This document shows, one piece after another, positions 9,449 through 19,561 of a stretch of DNA of 64,000 nt (position 1 is its first letter; each line of letters opens with the position of its first letter). This DNA comes from Rhynchopus euleeides (Eukaryota > Euglenozoa > Diplonemea > Diplonemida > Diplonemidae): positions 1,302,001-1,366,000 of the forward strand of contig OY723318.1 in NCBI GenBank assembly GCA_963210315.1, read 5' to 3'. A model generated the notes under the pieces. It was given only the letters and a program-made list of their open reading frames with translations, had not been told where the DNA came from and did no database searches. A program made the translations under genes and the position numbers.

Positions 9449-10161
9449 CTCTGGGGCCGGTCGGCGGATCTGGTGTCTTTCGAGGAGGGGACCCCACGGG
9501 TCGAGTCACTGTGACGGTCGTGGGCGCTGGGGGTGCTGAAAATCCCCACCCTTCCTCTTGTGGCCGGCGGCGCGTCCGGATCCCTGGTTGTGCTGAGGGT
9601 ACTGGCGGTTTCCCGGGCTCGCGTTTGCCGGGGGCCTGTGCCGTGCCGCGGTAGCCCTGGCCTCCGACTGGGCCGCAGCAAACTTCTCACGCGTGCATTC
9701 GGAGAAGTGAAGGGAAGCGAGCCTGTGCTCGAATTCCCCGGAACCCACAACTCCTCCATCCTGTGGGGGTGTTCACAGAGGTCCCTGTGGCCGTGTGAGT
9801 GGGAAGCACGCCACCCTGCCCTGTAGGGGCAGAGCGCGGATCCTGACCAGCCTGTGCTGGGGGGGGTGCCTGTGCACCAGGGGGGGGCGGACTTGTTTGG
9901 GAGAGAGAGGGCACGACAGCAGGGGGGGGTGGCTTTGGGTTGGAACGGCACTTCGAAGGTCTCCGCATTCGCCGCCGCCGCCTCACTCACCTGCTCTTCA
10001 GGCCCTTTCATCTCCGCCAGCTCCCCCTCCAGCTCTTCCCCTGTAGACACCGCGTAGGCGCAGAGGGGGCAACACCAGTCAGGAACATCTGGGTCGCACG
10101 AATACCAGAAAGCGGGGGGTATCGGCACCCTGATGATGTGGCAGGTGCCACGGTGGTGCAC
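9277..10161 (-). CDS. Upstream frame of the YR retrotransposon, possibly Gag-like
   Basis: An open frame upstream of, and overlapping, the recombinase on the same strand. Its first 60 residues include FWYSCDPDVPDWCCPLCAYAV, a C-x-x-C-rich patch that could bind zinc, then an acidic stretch and a Pro-rich region. Beyond about 9690 the frame loses coding character, and another frame (9506-9748: LHFSECTREKFAAAQSEARATA) looks better. A Gag-like role is suggested only by position. Frame switches are likely at G-runs near 9860-9935. Confidence 0.35.
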   Translation of the reverse strand: MHHRGTCHIIRVPIPPAFWYSCDPDVPDWCCPLCAYAVSTGEELEGELAEMKGPEEQVSEAAAANAETFEVPFQPKATPPCCRALSLPNKSAPPWCTGTPPSTGWSGSALCPYRAGWRASHSHGHRDLCEHPHRMEELWVPGNSSTGSLPFTSPNARVRSLLRPSRRPGLPRHGTGPRQTRARETASTLSTTRDPDAPPATRGRVGIFSTPSAHDRHSDSTRGVPSSKDTRSADRPQRCPRMCSASWSWTPARFWRRATGTVRSGPWYRWRPERASSDNSSRCTTRTWTPRELS

Positions 10162-10544
10162 TGGGCGGCAACTGAGATCATTGTGCTACGGGCACACGCA
10201 GGCAGATACTATATGACTATGGGCGGCAACTGAGTTCAGTGTCACCGGTATCTCAGGTGCTTCGCACCTGTGTCGCATCCATTTCGACCCTGTCAGGAGT
10301 ACAGTCCGGGCGCTAAATAGGAGAACAAGGCGTTCACAGTGGTGATGATCCCTGCCTGGCACCAGAAATTTCCCTCCAATTTTTCCAGTTTTTTTACGGC
10401 CGTGAATTTTTCCTGACTTTTTTTCACGGCCGTTAAAATTTCCTTTCTTTTTTTCACGGCCGTGATGGCTTTTTTTTCACGGGCACGACGGTGGTGCTCT
10501 GGTGAAATTTCTGCATACGCGGTGACGGGCGTTCCATTACTATG
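10162..10544. other. Right non-coding part of the 4.2 kb element
   Basis: It contains two direct repeats of GGGCGGCAACTGAG (about 10166 and 10219), possible retroelement terminal repeats, and three ACGGCCGT palindromes in T-rich sequence up to 10465, mirroring those at the left end. Confidence 0.5.
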
Positions 10545-10550
10545 AAAGGT

Positions 10551-11487
10551 GGCATCAGCCCTTGACGTCGCACCGGGTCTGGATGTGGTGTCACTGCACA
10601 GCGATTCTCTCAGCGACAATGCTCGGCTTGCGTCCTCAGTGATGTTACCGAACGTGCAGGTGCTCACGGCGAAGAACATCAGCCTCCTCGGCGTGAACAT
10701 GAAGGGGTCGAGTGAGCTGCTGCAGGACAGTCTGCCCGCCTTCGAACAAGCCTTCTCAGCCACCCTCGCTGTCACCCTGCGGTGTGTGGAGCAGCATGCG
10801 GGCATCGTCGACCTGTTCGTGGGTGACCGTGTGTGGTGCTCCTTCAACGCGTCACGGAAGTGCACATTGCATGCCAACTCAGCGCTGCGTGCTGCGAAGG
10901 GTGTCGTCTTCGGTGAGCTTCCTGTGCGGACCAATGCCGGTGCAGTGACGGGCAAAGCACACTGCGGGGACATCGGGTGTGCAGACATGCGGCGCTTCTC
11001 GGTGGTCGGTGTGCTGCCTGCACAGGCACACGCGATGGAACGTGCGGGTTCTGCTGTGGGCCTGCCACTGGTGTGCAACAAGACATGCCAGAAGGACGCA
11101 GAGTGCACACACGAGATGCGCCTCGTGCCCTTGCGTGTCACCATCGTGAAGCCTGTGTGGCAGAAGGACGCAGTGGTACCTCTAGACGCAGAACAAGATG
11201 GACAGAACATATACGAGGTGCTTGCTGGTGCTGCTGATAATGGTGATGATGCGATACATGCTGATAATGGTGATGATGATGGTGAGGTACAATCTGCACC
11301 TCCCAAGGAGTGGATGTACGAACTGGACTACCGCTCTTCCGAGTGGTACAAATACAACGCAGCTGTGTCTGCATACCTGAACGGGGAGGACATGGACACT
11401 GTCCTCGAGTTGGCGGGTGACAAACGCGAAGCCTTGTCCGCCACCCTGCAGTCAGGGTATCAGGAAGCCCTTCGTGTGATGGTGTGA
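10551..11487 (+). pseudogene. Membrane cyclase-like copy A, C-terminal half
   Basis: Continues copy A from SALDVAPGLDVVSLHSDSLS. The body resembles a class III cyclase fold with broken chemistry: VQVLTAKNISLLGVN sits where FTDI (first metal Asp) should be, FVGDRVWCSFN keeps a GD pair at the second metal site, and MRRFSVVGVLPAQ replaces the DYxGxxVNxAAR motif. It is therefore a pseudo-cyclase, in common with copies C and D. A low-complexity DNGDD insertion (GATGATAATGGT repeats, 11236-11280) is longer than in the others. The C-terminus (EWMYELDYRSSEWYKYNAA) is almost identical in A, C and D. Without its own start it is probably silent. Confidence 0.82.
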
Positions 11488-12292
11488 TGTGTCGATCACA
11501 GTTTCCTGTGCGTCTGGCTGACTTCTCATTTGTACCGTCTGATTCCGTCTATCCTTCTCCTTTCGCACACTCGTGTGAGCAGAATGTAGCCCACCACAGC
11601 AAGCAACTGGACGCGCTCTGTATCCTATCCCGACCCATAATCAGGCTCAGGGTGTGCTTATCGGTTCATGCGTCGAATTTTCTTCAACGCAGCAAAAAAC
11701 CACAACGCAGGCTCAGCGCGGTTGCTGCTGAACGGTGTGTTGTAACTTTAAGCAGTCCCTGCCCCCCACCGGGTGCTGCTGTGGTAGCACCCCTAAGGTG
11801 TGAGATGCCCACTTCGTGGTTATATCGGGGGCTAGGGGGCGTCAGCCCGCATGCAGTGTCTCGACAGTGCGTACGGAAGCTATACCGAGTCAGCAGCCCC
11901 TGCCGAACACCACCTCTTCCCCCCCACCACCCGTTCAAAGATCTAACCTTTTTGCGCATACTTGACAGTCTTGTAAGCAGAACGTGCCATGCCACCACAG
12001 CCAAACGTGCTCCGCACACCACTCGCCCCCTAGAGTGTAGGAAACATTGCTTAGAGTGTTGATCGTGGATGCGGTGTAGATGCGCATAACAAAACAATTG
12101 GCCACTCACCCCCCCCCCCCCCCATCACAGGAATTGGGGCTTTGTGTGTGGAAGCGTCAACGCTACAACACTGCATCTCAGACACAACCTGCACAACGGC
12201 TTCCTCCGACTTCTACTTCAGTACCCCGTCCCCCCGTATCACAACAAGCAGGTGTGGATGCACGGACCCTTATCCAACAATCTGTGCAGGAA
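11488..12292. other. Intergenic between cyclase copies A and B
   Basis: The first 60 bases after the stop are shared with the regions downstream of copies C and D (TCACAGTTTCCTGTGCGTC), so a common 3' region is duplicated with the gene. A run of 15 C bases lies at about 12110-12124. From 12180, the sequence is the leader common to the family. The frame of copy B is open upstream to 12080, but that part crosses the C-run and is not conserved. Confidence 0.55.
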
Positions 12293-14398
12293 ATGGTGAC
12301 ATGGCGCAGTGTCGTCAGCCGGAACGGTGCTGCCAATGCATTCGAGAGCCGCTCCCGCGAGACGTTGCTGCTGGCGGCGATGTCAATGTGCGTGCTCGGG
12401 ACATTTACTGTCCCGCTGATCATGATAGAGTCGATGCACCTCGGGGTCTGTGCTGGACTCATGATAGGCAGCATCGGTGTGGTCGTGCTGCTGTGGGGTA
12501 TCAGCATGAGGAGGTACACACACACCTTCATGGTGCTCTACATCGTCGCCTCCTCAATCGTGCTATGTATGGGAGACATCCACTTCTACCAAGCTGACCT
12601 GCAGGTGGCGTGGCCAGGGTTTGTCTGTGTAGTCGACCTCATCCTCGTGATGCGTCTCGACCACCGCTTTGCGACTGGTACGGTGTGCTTCGTGGTGCTG
12701 TGGCTGCTGATCACCTTGGTCGAACGCCTGACACGTTTTGGGCTGTATGACGTCCCTCTGACAACCAGCTACGACGAACGGCGAGAGCACTACAGTGATG
12801 CGTTCATCAACTGCGACAAGCCTCCTTGCACTGGCAACTTCTTGAATACGATGATTTATCAATCAGTTGCAATTCTCGTCTTCCTGGTCGACTTCATCGC
12901 GACACGCGGGTTCGCAAGACAGGTGCTGTCGGAGCAGGCAGCGATGCAGAGCACCATCGCAACTGTGGAGAAGATTGCGTCGCTGCTGGCAGCCTACGAC
13001 GTGGACGCCGTGTCACGCATCCTCGGGGACGACAGCCACGTGCTCCCGGAGGCGATGCGTGCTGCGCTGCTGCATCTGGAGCAGAACCTGCGTGCGTACC
13101 GCCCCTACCTCCCTGCCGTGCTGCTGGAGCAGCAGCAGCACTCGCCTGACGGTGCTGGGCAGCCCAGTGTGCCGCCTGCTGCCGCACCCGGTGCGAAGAG
13201 CGAGCGTGCGGCACTCGTCTTCACCGACATCCGTGCGTCCACTTCGATCTGGGAGGCGGCACCTGAGGCGATGAAGAAGGCGATGGTGGTGCACAACACG
13301 GTGATGCGATCTGCGCTGTCTGCGTGGGGCGGGTACGAGGTGAAGACAATCGGGGACGCCTTCATGGTTGCGTTCGAGGATGCACACGCGGCTGTGTGCT
13401 TCGGGCTTGACGTGCAGGAGAACCTGCTTGCGGCGGAGTGGCCTGCTGCGCTGCTGCAGGTCGGGATCTGCAGCCCGACAGAGCTGTGGGGCGGGCTGAC
13501 GGTGCGTGTCGGTGTGAACGAGGGTCCTGTGACGATGGAGACGAACACGCTGACCGGGCGTGTGGACTACTTCGGGCACACTGTGAACGTGGCTGCTCGC
13601 CTCGAGGCTGCGTGTGCGCCTGGTGCAGTTGCGGTCCCTGCCGACCTGTGGGCAAGTGTGCGTGGCGTGTCCAGGTGTGTCGGTGCATATGCAGGCGACG
13701 CGGTTCCCACCGACCTGAAGGGCGTGAGCGAGCCTGTGCCTGTGTGCAGCGTGTGGCCTGCCTGCCTGCAGGGACGTGCGCGCCGTCATCTACAAGCGCC
13801 TGCACGTGTCCGCCGTGACTCGATTGGTTCATTGGAGTCCAGCTTGCTGATGTCCAACACCTCACGACACGATGGAACAGTCGCCTCAAGCACACTCAGC
13901 AGCACTTCTCTTGTCGAGATCGGCAACGGTCTGGCGGGTGTGGTGCCACTGCTGGAACAGAGTGGGGGTGTGCTGCTGTCTGTTGTCGGCAACAACTTCT
14001 TCATGGGATGGAACGTCGGGAAACCAAGGGCGGCACACGCGGAGAGCGCACTGCGGTTTGCCCAGCGCGTGCTGCAGCACGGTGAAGGGGAGACGGTGGG
14101 GACGCTTGGCATTGCGAGCGGGCCTGTCGAGCACGGGGACGTGGGGACGGCGCTGCAGCGCTTCGTGACAGCGTCAGGCGGTGCTGTGGAGGCGAGCCTT
14201 GCGCTGCGGCGTGTGGCGCTGTCGATGCACGTGCGGTGCCTGTACACGGCGGAGGCACCACCGGGTGCTGTGCGCGAGATGCTGCGTCCCACCACAGCAC
14301 GTGTCCCACAACACGACGCCCCTGACGCCGTTGTCTACGAGGTGGAAGTGTTGTCTCTGGATGACCACGTCACCTTCCTCTCCTCCACCAACCTCTGA
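12293..14398 (+). CDS. Membrane-bound class III adenylyl cyclase, copy B
   Basis: Would convert ATP to cyclic AMP at a membrane. From the conserved ATG (MVTWRSVV), six hydrophobic segments (within residues 20-215) lead to a shared linker and a complete catalytic domain from residue 305. Metal-binding D312 (FTDI) and D355 (GDAF), adenine-selecting K351 and D425 (VDYFGHT), and transition-state N432 and R436 (NVAAR) are all present, so one chain supplies all six residues and homodimers could be active. After residue 520 a second, degenerate cyclase-like domain follows: VVGNNFFMGW in place of GDxF, then HAESALRFAQRVL and GIASGPVEHGDVG. The total is 701 residues. Its neighbours A, C and D share the membrane half but have only a pseudo-cyclase C-terminus. 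No introns are needed. An upstream start cannot be excluded. Confidence 0.87.
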   Translation: MVTWRSVVSRNGAANAFESRSRETLLLAAMSMCVLGTFTVPLIMIESMHLGVCAGLMIGSIGVVVLLWGISMRRYTHTFMVLYIVASSIVLCMGDIHFYQADLQVAWPGFVCVVDLILVMRLDHRFATGTVCFVVLWLLITLVERLTRFGLYDVPLTTSYDERREHYSDAFINCDKPPCTGNFLNTMIYQSVAILVFLVDFIATRGFARQVLSEQAAMQSTIATVEKIASLLAAYDVDAVSRILGDDSHVLPEAMRAALLHLEQNLRAYRPYLPAVLLEQQQHSPDGAGQPSVPPAAAPGAKSERAALVFTDIRASTSIWEAAPEAMKKAMVVHNTVMRSALSAWGGYEVKTIGDAFMVAFEDAHAAVCFGLDVQENLLAAEWPAALLQVGICSPTELWGGLTVRVGVNEGPVTMETNTLTGRVDYFGHTVNVAARLEAACAPGAVAVPADLWASVRGVSRCVGAYAGDAVPTDLKGVSEPVPVCSVWPACLQGRARRHLQAPARVRRDSIGSLESSLLMSNTSRHDGTVASSTLSSTSLVEIGNGLAGVVPLLEQSGGVLLSVVGNNFFMGWNVGKPRAAHAESALRFAQRVLQHGEGETVGTLGIASGPVEHGDVGTALQRFVTASGGAVEASLALRRVALSMHVRCLYTAEAPPGAVREMLRPTTARVPQHDAPDAVVYEVEVLSLDDHVTFLSSTNL

Positions 14399-15049
14399 GC
14401 ACTGTTCCACCCCCGCCTACCGGACCGCCCACCCAAGCACCACACACGGGAACCATGCTCCTTTGTGCACCACCGCCGCAACTCTCCCGCAGCACGCAGT
14501 GTCGAGCTCACGAGCAGGGCGTCAGCACGGTCGCGGAGTGCGGTCCTCGACAGCACCGTGCCTCTGCTCACGACCCGCCTCACTGCCCAATGCGGCCCTC
14601 CTGGCGCAGTGTCAACCCTCCCCTCTGCCTGCCCACCACCCCTGCACCTGCCCTGCCGCAAGCCTGGCAGTGCCTGCAAGCCTCGCCACACTGCGTGCCC
14701 ACCCACCCACCCGGCTGTGACGGTCGCCGCAGCCCGTCCGCTGCAATTCTCCGTCACCTCAGCGCACTTTCCAGTGCTGCGGTGCAGGCTGTATTACATG
14801 CGGTTGGAGGACAACGGTGAGGGACTTCCTAGATTTTTTAGCCATATCCCTAACTGCCGTCCCTACTGGCGCACCAGAAGTAGCACCCTCCCTCCCTCCC
14901 TGTTTTCCATCGACCCTGGTGCACTCCGCAAACCCGCCCACTGCCTACGTCACCGTTGTTTTGCACGATGTAGCGGTGTTGCCGAAAGCGCTTCGCACCA
15001 TATACGCACGAACTGTCGTAACTAACACCACGGGATTTATGACATGTGT
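14399..15049. other. Intergenic downstream of cyclase copy B
   Basis: C-rich, low-complexity sequence to about 14750 and then mixed composition. Several open frames exist but none has recognisable protein features or a homologue elsewhere in the window. Confidence 0.5.
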
Positions 15050-15545
15050 ACATTTTTTTGTTACGCACACGACTCTCGCGCGGAAAGCGTCATTCAGCTC
15101 TGCCAAACGTGCTCTACACACAAGCCCCTTCATCAGGCAAGTGGGTTTGAAAGCGTGTGTGGAAGCGTCAACGCATCAAACGAAGTATCAACAGTAGAGA
15201 AAGAGCGGCAGAGTTGAAGTGACACTTTTGACAAACGCACGGTGCTCACGGAATGCGTTCAGAACTACAAAGGGTTGCAGTGGGGAGCAGTGTTTTTGTT
15301 TTCACCTACACTCCACGCCCCCAACGTGCAGGTGACCAGAAGGTTGCACACACGACGCAATAGAAACCCGGCAATCCTTTTTGTGACAAACGCACCGTGC
15401 TTAGTATCTGGGGAGGCGACCCAATGCAGTGGGGGGCGGGGAGGAGGGCGGGGGGGCAATGTCTTGTTCGCCCCCACGCCCCAACGTGGAGGTGAACAAG
15501 ACCAGAAAGCCAATCAACAAAGAACCCCGGCAACCCTTTTTTTTG
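15050..15545. repeat. Dispersed and tandem subtelomeric-like repeat
   Basis: Bases 15050-15232 are an inverted copy of about 2390-2570. They are followed by two tandem, diverged blocks (about 15232-15382 and 15383-15545), each starting near GACAAACGCACCGTGCT and ending near GAAACCCGGCAATCC or its variant. A third copy is at 24985-25132, directly before the telomere-like array, hence the label. Confidence 0.65.
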
Positions 15546-16433
15546 TTGCCGGAAAAAACTTCCCAAGAGCAAGTCAGTTTGCGTGCCATCAGATTCTAGC
15601 TCTATATCCGTCAACCTGTGATGCCCTTCTCTGTTGTGTTTCAACCGATTGCATTTAGCCTTCCCCATTCTGTGGTGGCTTTCCCGATTGTGATCGCGAA
15701 TTCATGTTCGTGATACTGTCGGGATAGTGATGGCCTCCGAGACGCGAAGAAACACACATGTTCTACATTGCAGACGTGCGGAATCGCAAACACAAATTAC
15801 AAGCATTATTTTCGCGCGAGCCAGTCGACGATGGTGTCGGGTGGCATGCCCGTGTGTTGCTCTGGGTCACTGTTCAGCTGGTCACCGGAGATCATGAGTC
15901 TCCAGCACGATTTGGCAGACTGTCTTGTCGGCGTTTGAGCCACAGTCAATACTGCCAACCCAAGACCCGAGATCCCAACCCAAGACCAGTGTTTTCAGCG
16001 CGTGCCATTCTCTGTTTCGTCAAGCTGACTTCGAAGAGGGAGATCCTATGGGCGGAGGTGATATAATATCCAACAGGATATGAAGGCGGCACTTTCAAGG
16101 CCCTCCCAGGGACGCCCGTTTTTCAGCGTATTGTGTTTCTCTGCTTCGTGGCATCCCACCCACCCACCCCACCCCCACCCCCCCTCTGCCGGTACAGATC
16201 GAGTTTTTTTTGTACAGCATATCCAGTGTGGTGGCTACAAAAAGGACTAACATTGCAAGAAGGTGTCTGCTGGGAGATTTGATTTTCGACTCACTCTCGA
16301 CAATCAAAAAGCCCCCCCCCCCCCCGGGCCCCCCCCCCTCTGCCCAGTAGAGGGTGGCAAGTTTCGAGGGAGCGGTTGCGGCAAAAATCTCTGCGCATAC
16401 AAGGCCACGAACCCATACCAGAAATCACTCTAC
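15546..16433. other. Intergenic before the compound TIR element
   Basis: No gene is seen. Bases about 16055-16110 resemble, in inverted orientation, about 31985-32045 (shared GAAAGTGCCGCCTT). Bases 16190-16300 resemble 60735-60850 (shared AAGGACTAACATT / GAGGACTAACATT). A run of about 16 C and G bases is at 16313-16335. Confidence 0.5.
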
Positions 16434-17036
16434 GGAGGGTGTATGATTTTCCGGATTTTCCTGTTTTTTCCCGATTTTCCGAAAAATTTGCCACTGGTTG
16501 ACACAAGGGCGAATTTCGAGAAAAATCCGAAAATCAGGAAAAATCAGGTTTTTTTCGGATTTCCGGGATGGTCACCATACACCCTCCGGAAAAAAATCCG
16601 AAATTTTTGGGTCGAAAAAAAATTTTTTTTTCTGACCCGAAAATCTGTGTCTGCGGACTGCCACACTGTGAAAAATCGGAAAATTTCCGAAAAAAGTCGA
16701 AAATTTTGGCCTTTCCTGGCCTATGTGGTCCCAAAGGGCCCGGGTTGCCCGGATTTTCACCCAAAAACACCCCAAAAAATTTTCCGCCATATCACCCCCC
16801 AGACACTAGGAGGGTGTATGATTTTCCGGATTTTCCTGTTTTTTCCCGATTTTCCGAAAAATTTGCCACTGGTTGACACAAGGGCGAATTTCGAGAAAAA
16901 TCCGAAAATCAGGAAAAATCAGGTTTTTTTCGGATTTCCGGGATGGTCACCATACACCCTCCGGAAAAAAATCCGAAATTTTTGGGTCGAAAATTTTTTT
17001 TTTCTGACCCGAAAATCTGTGTCTGCGTTTTTTTTT

Positions 17037-17475
17037 AGGAGAGGGGGCCCGGTGCCTGCGCGCGTCCTGTCGTACTGTGGCTGCTTGGTGGGGCTAGCGC
17101 AGCAGGTTCTACTTTTGCTTCTACGGGCTCTTAGCACTGTAACATGAACTACACAAACAACAAAGCTCTAGGGCAAACAAACCGCGCACTGGCCGGGGTT
17201 GAGCTGCGTGGGGCTCCGTGCTGGCGGCATGAACAAGGGGCTGTAGGCAAATCTACCATTCACAAGGGGCAGCCCGCTGGTGAGGGGAAAAGGGGGCGAG
17301 GTAAAGGGGGGGGGGGCAGGGGGGGAGAGGCGAAAGCGACTGACAGCGAGGGCGTGGACCGACTCCGCTGGCGCATTCACCGGAAGAAAGGGGAAGGGGG
17401 CACGGGGGTGGGGAACGGGAGGGGGGGGGGAGGGGCGAAAGGAAAGAGGGGGGGGGGGGGGGAGCCGACCTACGG
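17037..17475 (-). other. 3' untranslated part of the retro-insertion
   Basis: Non-coding sequence between the OTU stop and the poly-A tail. On the plus strand it holds several G-runs of 8-12 bases (17308-17325, 17420-17460), which would be C-runs in the element's RNA. Confidence 0.6.
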
Positions 17476-19561
17476 CTATCTCGCTCCCCTGGCGGCCCTA
17501 CTCCCCTGGCTCTGGGACCCCTGGGAACTCCGCTGCGAAGACCCCCGCGCCCCTGGCCGGCTCGCCCGCGCCCGCTTGCCTGCCCGCGCCCTCAGACGAC
17601 AACAGACCACGTTGTACGCCTCCGCCTGTGAGGCCTTGTCATCCCCCAACTCGGCCCACCAAGCCTGAATGGCCCGGAGCGCCGCCTCCTGCTCCTCCTG
17701 CGGTCGGTGCACGTCGGGGCAGAACTGCTCCTCCCACTCCCCCACCGTCGTGGCCCCGTCGTCCTCATCCATCTCCTGACCACGCTGCGGCGATGCCGAC
17801 TCCCGCTTCCGCTTCGGCTGCGACGACATCGAGGTGGCTGGTGCTTGCGCAGGGTTGGAGCCTTCCTCGGTGGCGGTCGGGTCGGAGCGGCCGGTGGCCG
17901 GGGCGCCGGTGGGTGCAGGAGGGGGATCACCTTCTCGTCGAGGGGGATCACCCTGGTCCTGCGGCTGCGGGACCCTCGCAGGCGGCTCCTCCGCGTCCCG
18001 AGGCCCCAGATCCATACAGGTCTCCCCCTGCTCCACGCATTCCCCACACGCCCTGCAATCGCAACCGAAACAACGCCAGTGTTCGACTGCGGTATCCACC
18101 GCCTCTGCACAGCGGGCACAGTAAAAGCGGCGGCGCGACGGCTGGGACGGCACCTGGCACATGGGGAGGCCCTGCTCCCCCCCTGGACAGCCAGTCCGCC
18201 CCAACACCGGCGAGGGGGCGAGGGCAGACACTGCCTCCGCCAGAGGTGGGGGCACCAAAAGGGGGGTGTAGTGCTTTCCCTGATGCTTGACTCCAAGCAC
18301 TCCGACGAAAGGCTTCACCCGGGGGCGGTGGACCGTGGGGGGCGCTTGATCAGATAGGACCACCACAGCCCACCCCGACCCCAGCGCAAGTCCATGTACT
18401 GCTACCTGGTCCGCCCAAGAAGCCTCGTCCCGGCTACCCTCGACTCGCATGGCCGCAGCCCAGGACTCGCTGTTCGGCTCGGCCCGAGCACAAAGGCCTG
18501 GGTCACGTAGCACCGCCTGGACGGCTAGCCTCCGCATGCCCGCCGCCGAGCCTCCCATAATGAAAGCCGCCGCATCGAAGAAGCAGTCGCCTGGTGTGAA
18601 ACGGAACCCCGTGCACTCCTGCATCCCCAAAGACCGTTGCAGCCTGGACAGACCGTCCCCTCCCCCTGGGGCCCGGCCCTCCAGCAAAGCCTTTGTCAGT
18701 GCGGTGCTCGCCGGGGGCGGAGGAGGGGGCTCCGCTTGCCCCGGCGGATGAGGGGCCACCCCTTGGTCCTCGCGTGGCAGAGGTAGTGGCGTGCAGACGC
18801 ACCTGGTGTCGTCTTCGCCCAGCTCACAGCAGGTCGGGCACACCATCCTCGAGCAGTGACCACACTCCCCATGGTGCACGGCCGTGGTGAAGAGCGACGC
18901 ACAGAACTGACAGCAACCCGGTGACCCCGACACATCCACGCGCCCCGGGATAACCGGGCCCTGCGGCACCTCGACCTCCACACACTTCGTGTATGTGACC
19001 TGTTCCACCACCTGGTCCGGCACCGTGACCGGCTTGAACCCCCCGTCCACGCCGCCCACAAAAAGCGCTTGGCATGGTTCACCTGGGGCCACGAGAAGAG
19101 GGGGGAGGTTGTCTCTAAAAACCACAGCGTGGACGTCGAGGGCCACCGCCACCCCACGGAGGGCCACCTGGTCCACGTCTTCGCCACCCCCGGAAGCCAG
19201 CATACGCCCCGCCCACTCGTCGGGGTCTGAGAGGAGCAGACGGAGTGTGGGCGCTCGACGGACGCACACCACCGCCAGGCGCAGAAGCTTGTCAGCGTCG
19301 ATGTCAAACCCCAGGTCACACGCCGCGGCCGTCACCGCCACCACCCACGTTGCTGGGGCCCCCTCCGCCACTGACCCACCCAGGGCGGCGACCTGTTCTG
19401 GCATCGTAAGAGCATTACCAAGCCCCTCTGCCAGGTCCTCAATAGCCACTCGCGCCCCTCCTCGCTTGTCTCTCCACTTTTCGATGACGACAGAGGGGGA
19501 CGGAGATGTCGGTGCTGCCTCTGCCCGAGGGACCGGGTCCGCCTGGGGCACAGGGCGCTCC
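17476..19561 (-). CDS. OTU-type cysteine protease-like protein, tandem modules, 5'-truncated
   Basis: The frame stays open through the left flank, so an ATG in the host transposon (19584) could start translation; this is used for numbering. Residues about 325-445 form an OTU fold with a likely catalytic pair: PGDCFFDAAAF (D333, C334) and KHYTPLL (H438), with SWADQVAVHGLAL between. OTU enzymes remove ubiquitin. Residues about 75-195 repeat the pattern (VDQVALRGVAVALDVHAVV) without a clear catalytic Cys. Each module is followed by a Cys-rich patch that could bind zinc (CCQFCASLF...CGHCSRMVCPTCC near 225; RFYCARCAEAV...CFGCDCRACGEC near 490). The tail is basic and Ser/Gly/Arg-rich. OTU domains are known in Dualen/RandI-type LINEs, which fits the retro-insertion, but no RT lies in this truncated copy. 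Confidence 0.75.

Larger units (their letters stand above)
6360..10544. mobile_element. 4.2 kb TIR element inserted in cyclase copy A, containing a YR retroelement
   Basis: The left end begins CATAGTACTGGAACG and the right end reads CGTTCCATTACTATG, giving imperfect terminal inverted repeats of about 23 bp. The same six bases, AAAGGT, flank both sides (6354-6359 and 10545-10550). Comparison with intact copy C shows only one AAAGGT at this position, so it is a target duplication. ACGGCCGT motifs cluster inside both ends (6373-6450 and 10395-10465). The interior carries minus-strand genes of a tyrosine-recombinase retroelement. Such elements do not normally make 6-bp duplications, so that retroelement is probably nested in a DNA transposon rather than being the whole element. 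Confidence 0.8.
17028..19561 (-). mobile_element. Poly-A retro-insertion (5'-truncated non-LTR element or retrogene)
   Basis: It interrupts unit 2 of the compound element. Both flanks carry the same 12 bases, TCTGTGTCTGCG (17016-17027 and 19562-19573), and the left junction starts with nine T bases, i.e. a poly-A tail on the minus strand. A variable-length duplication plus a tail is the mark of LINE-type retrotransposition. The 5' end at 19561 cuts straight into an open frame, as expected of 5' truncation. About 440 bp of 3' untranslated sequence with long G-runs separate the stop codon from the tail. Confidence 0.88.

Noticed and set aside
12080-12292. Upstream extension of cyclase copy B
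   Set aside because: It translates a run of 15 C bases and is not conserved in the other copies, whose first common ATG is at MVTW.
14465-15025. Plus-strand frame of 186 codons
   Set aside because: It lies in C-rich low-complexity DNA and ends in a dispersed repeat; no conservation is visible.
16263-17147. Open frame of 294 codons
   Set aside because: It translates two tandem copies of an AT-rich TIR repeat plus homopolymer runs; the protein repeats itself exactly as the DNA units do and has no domain.
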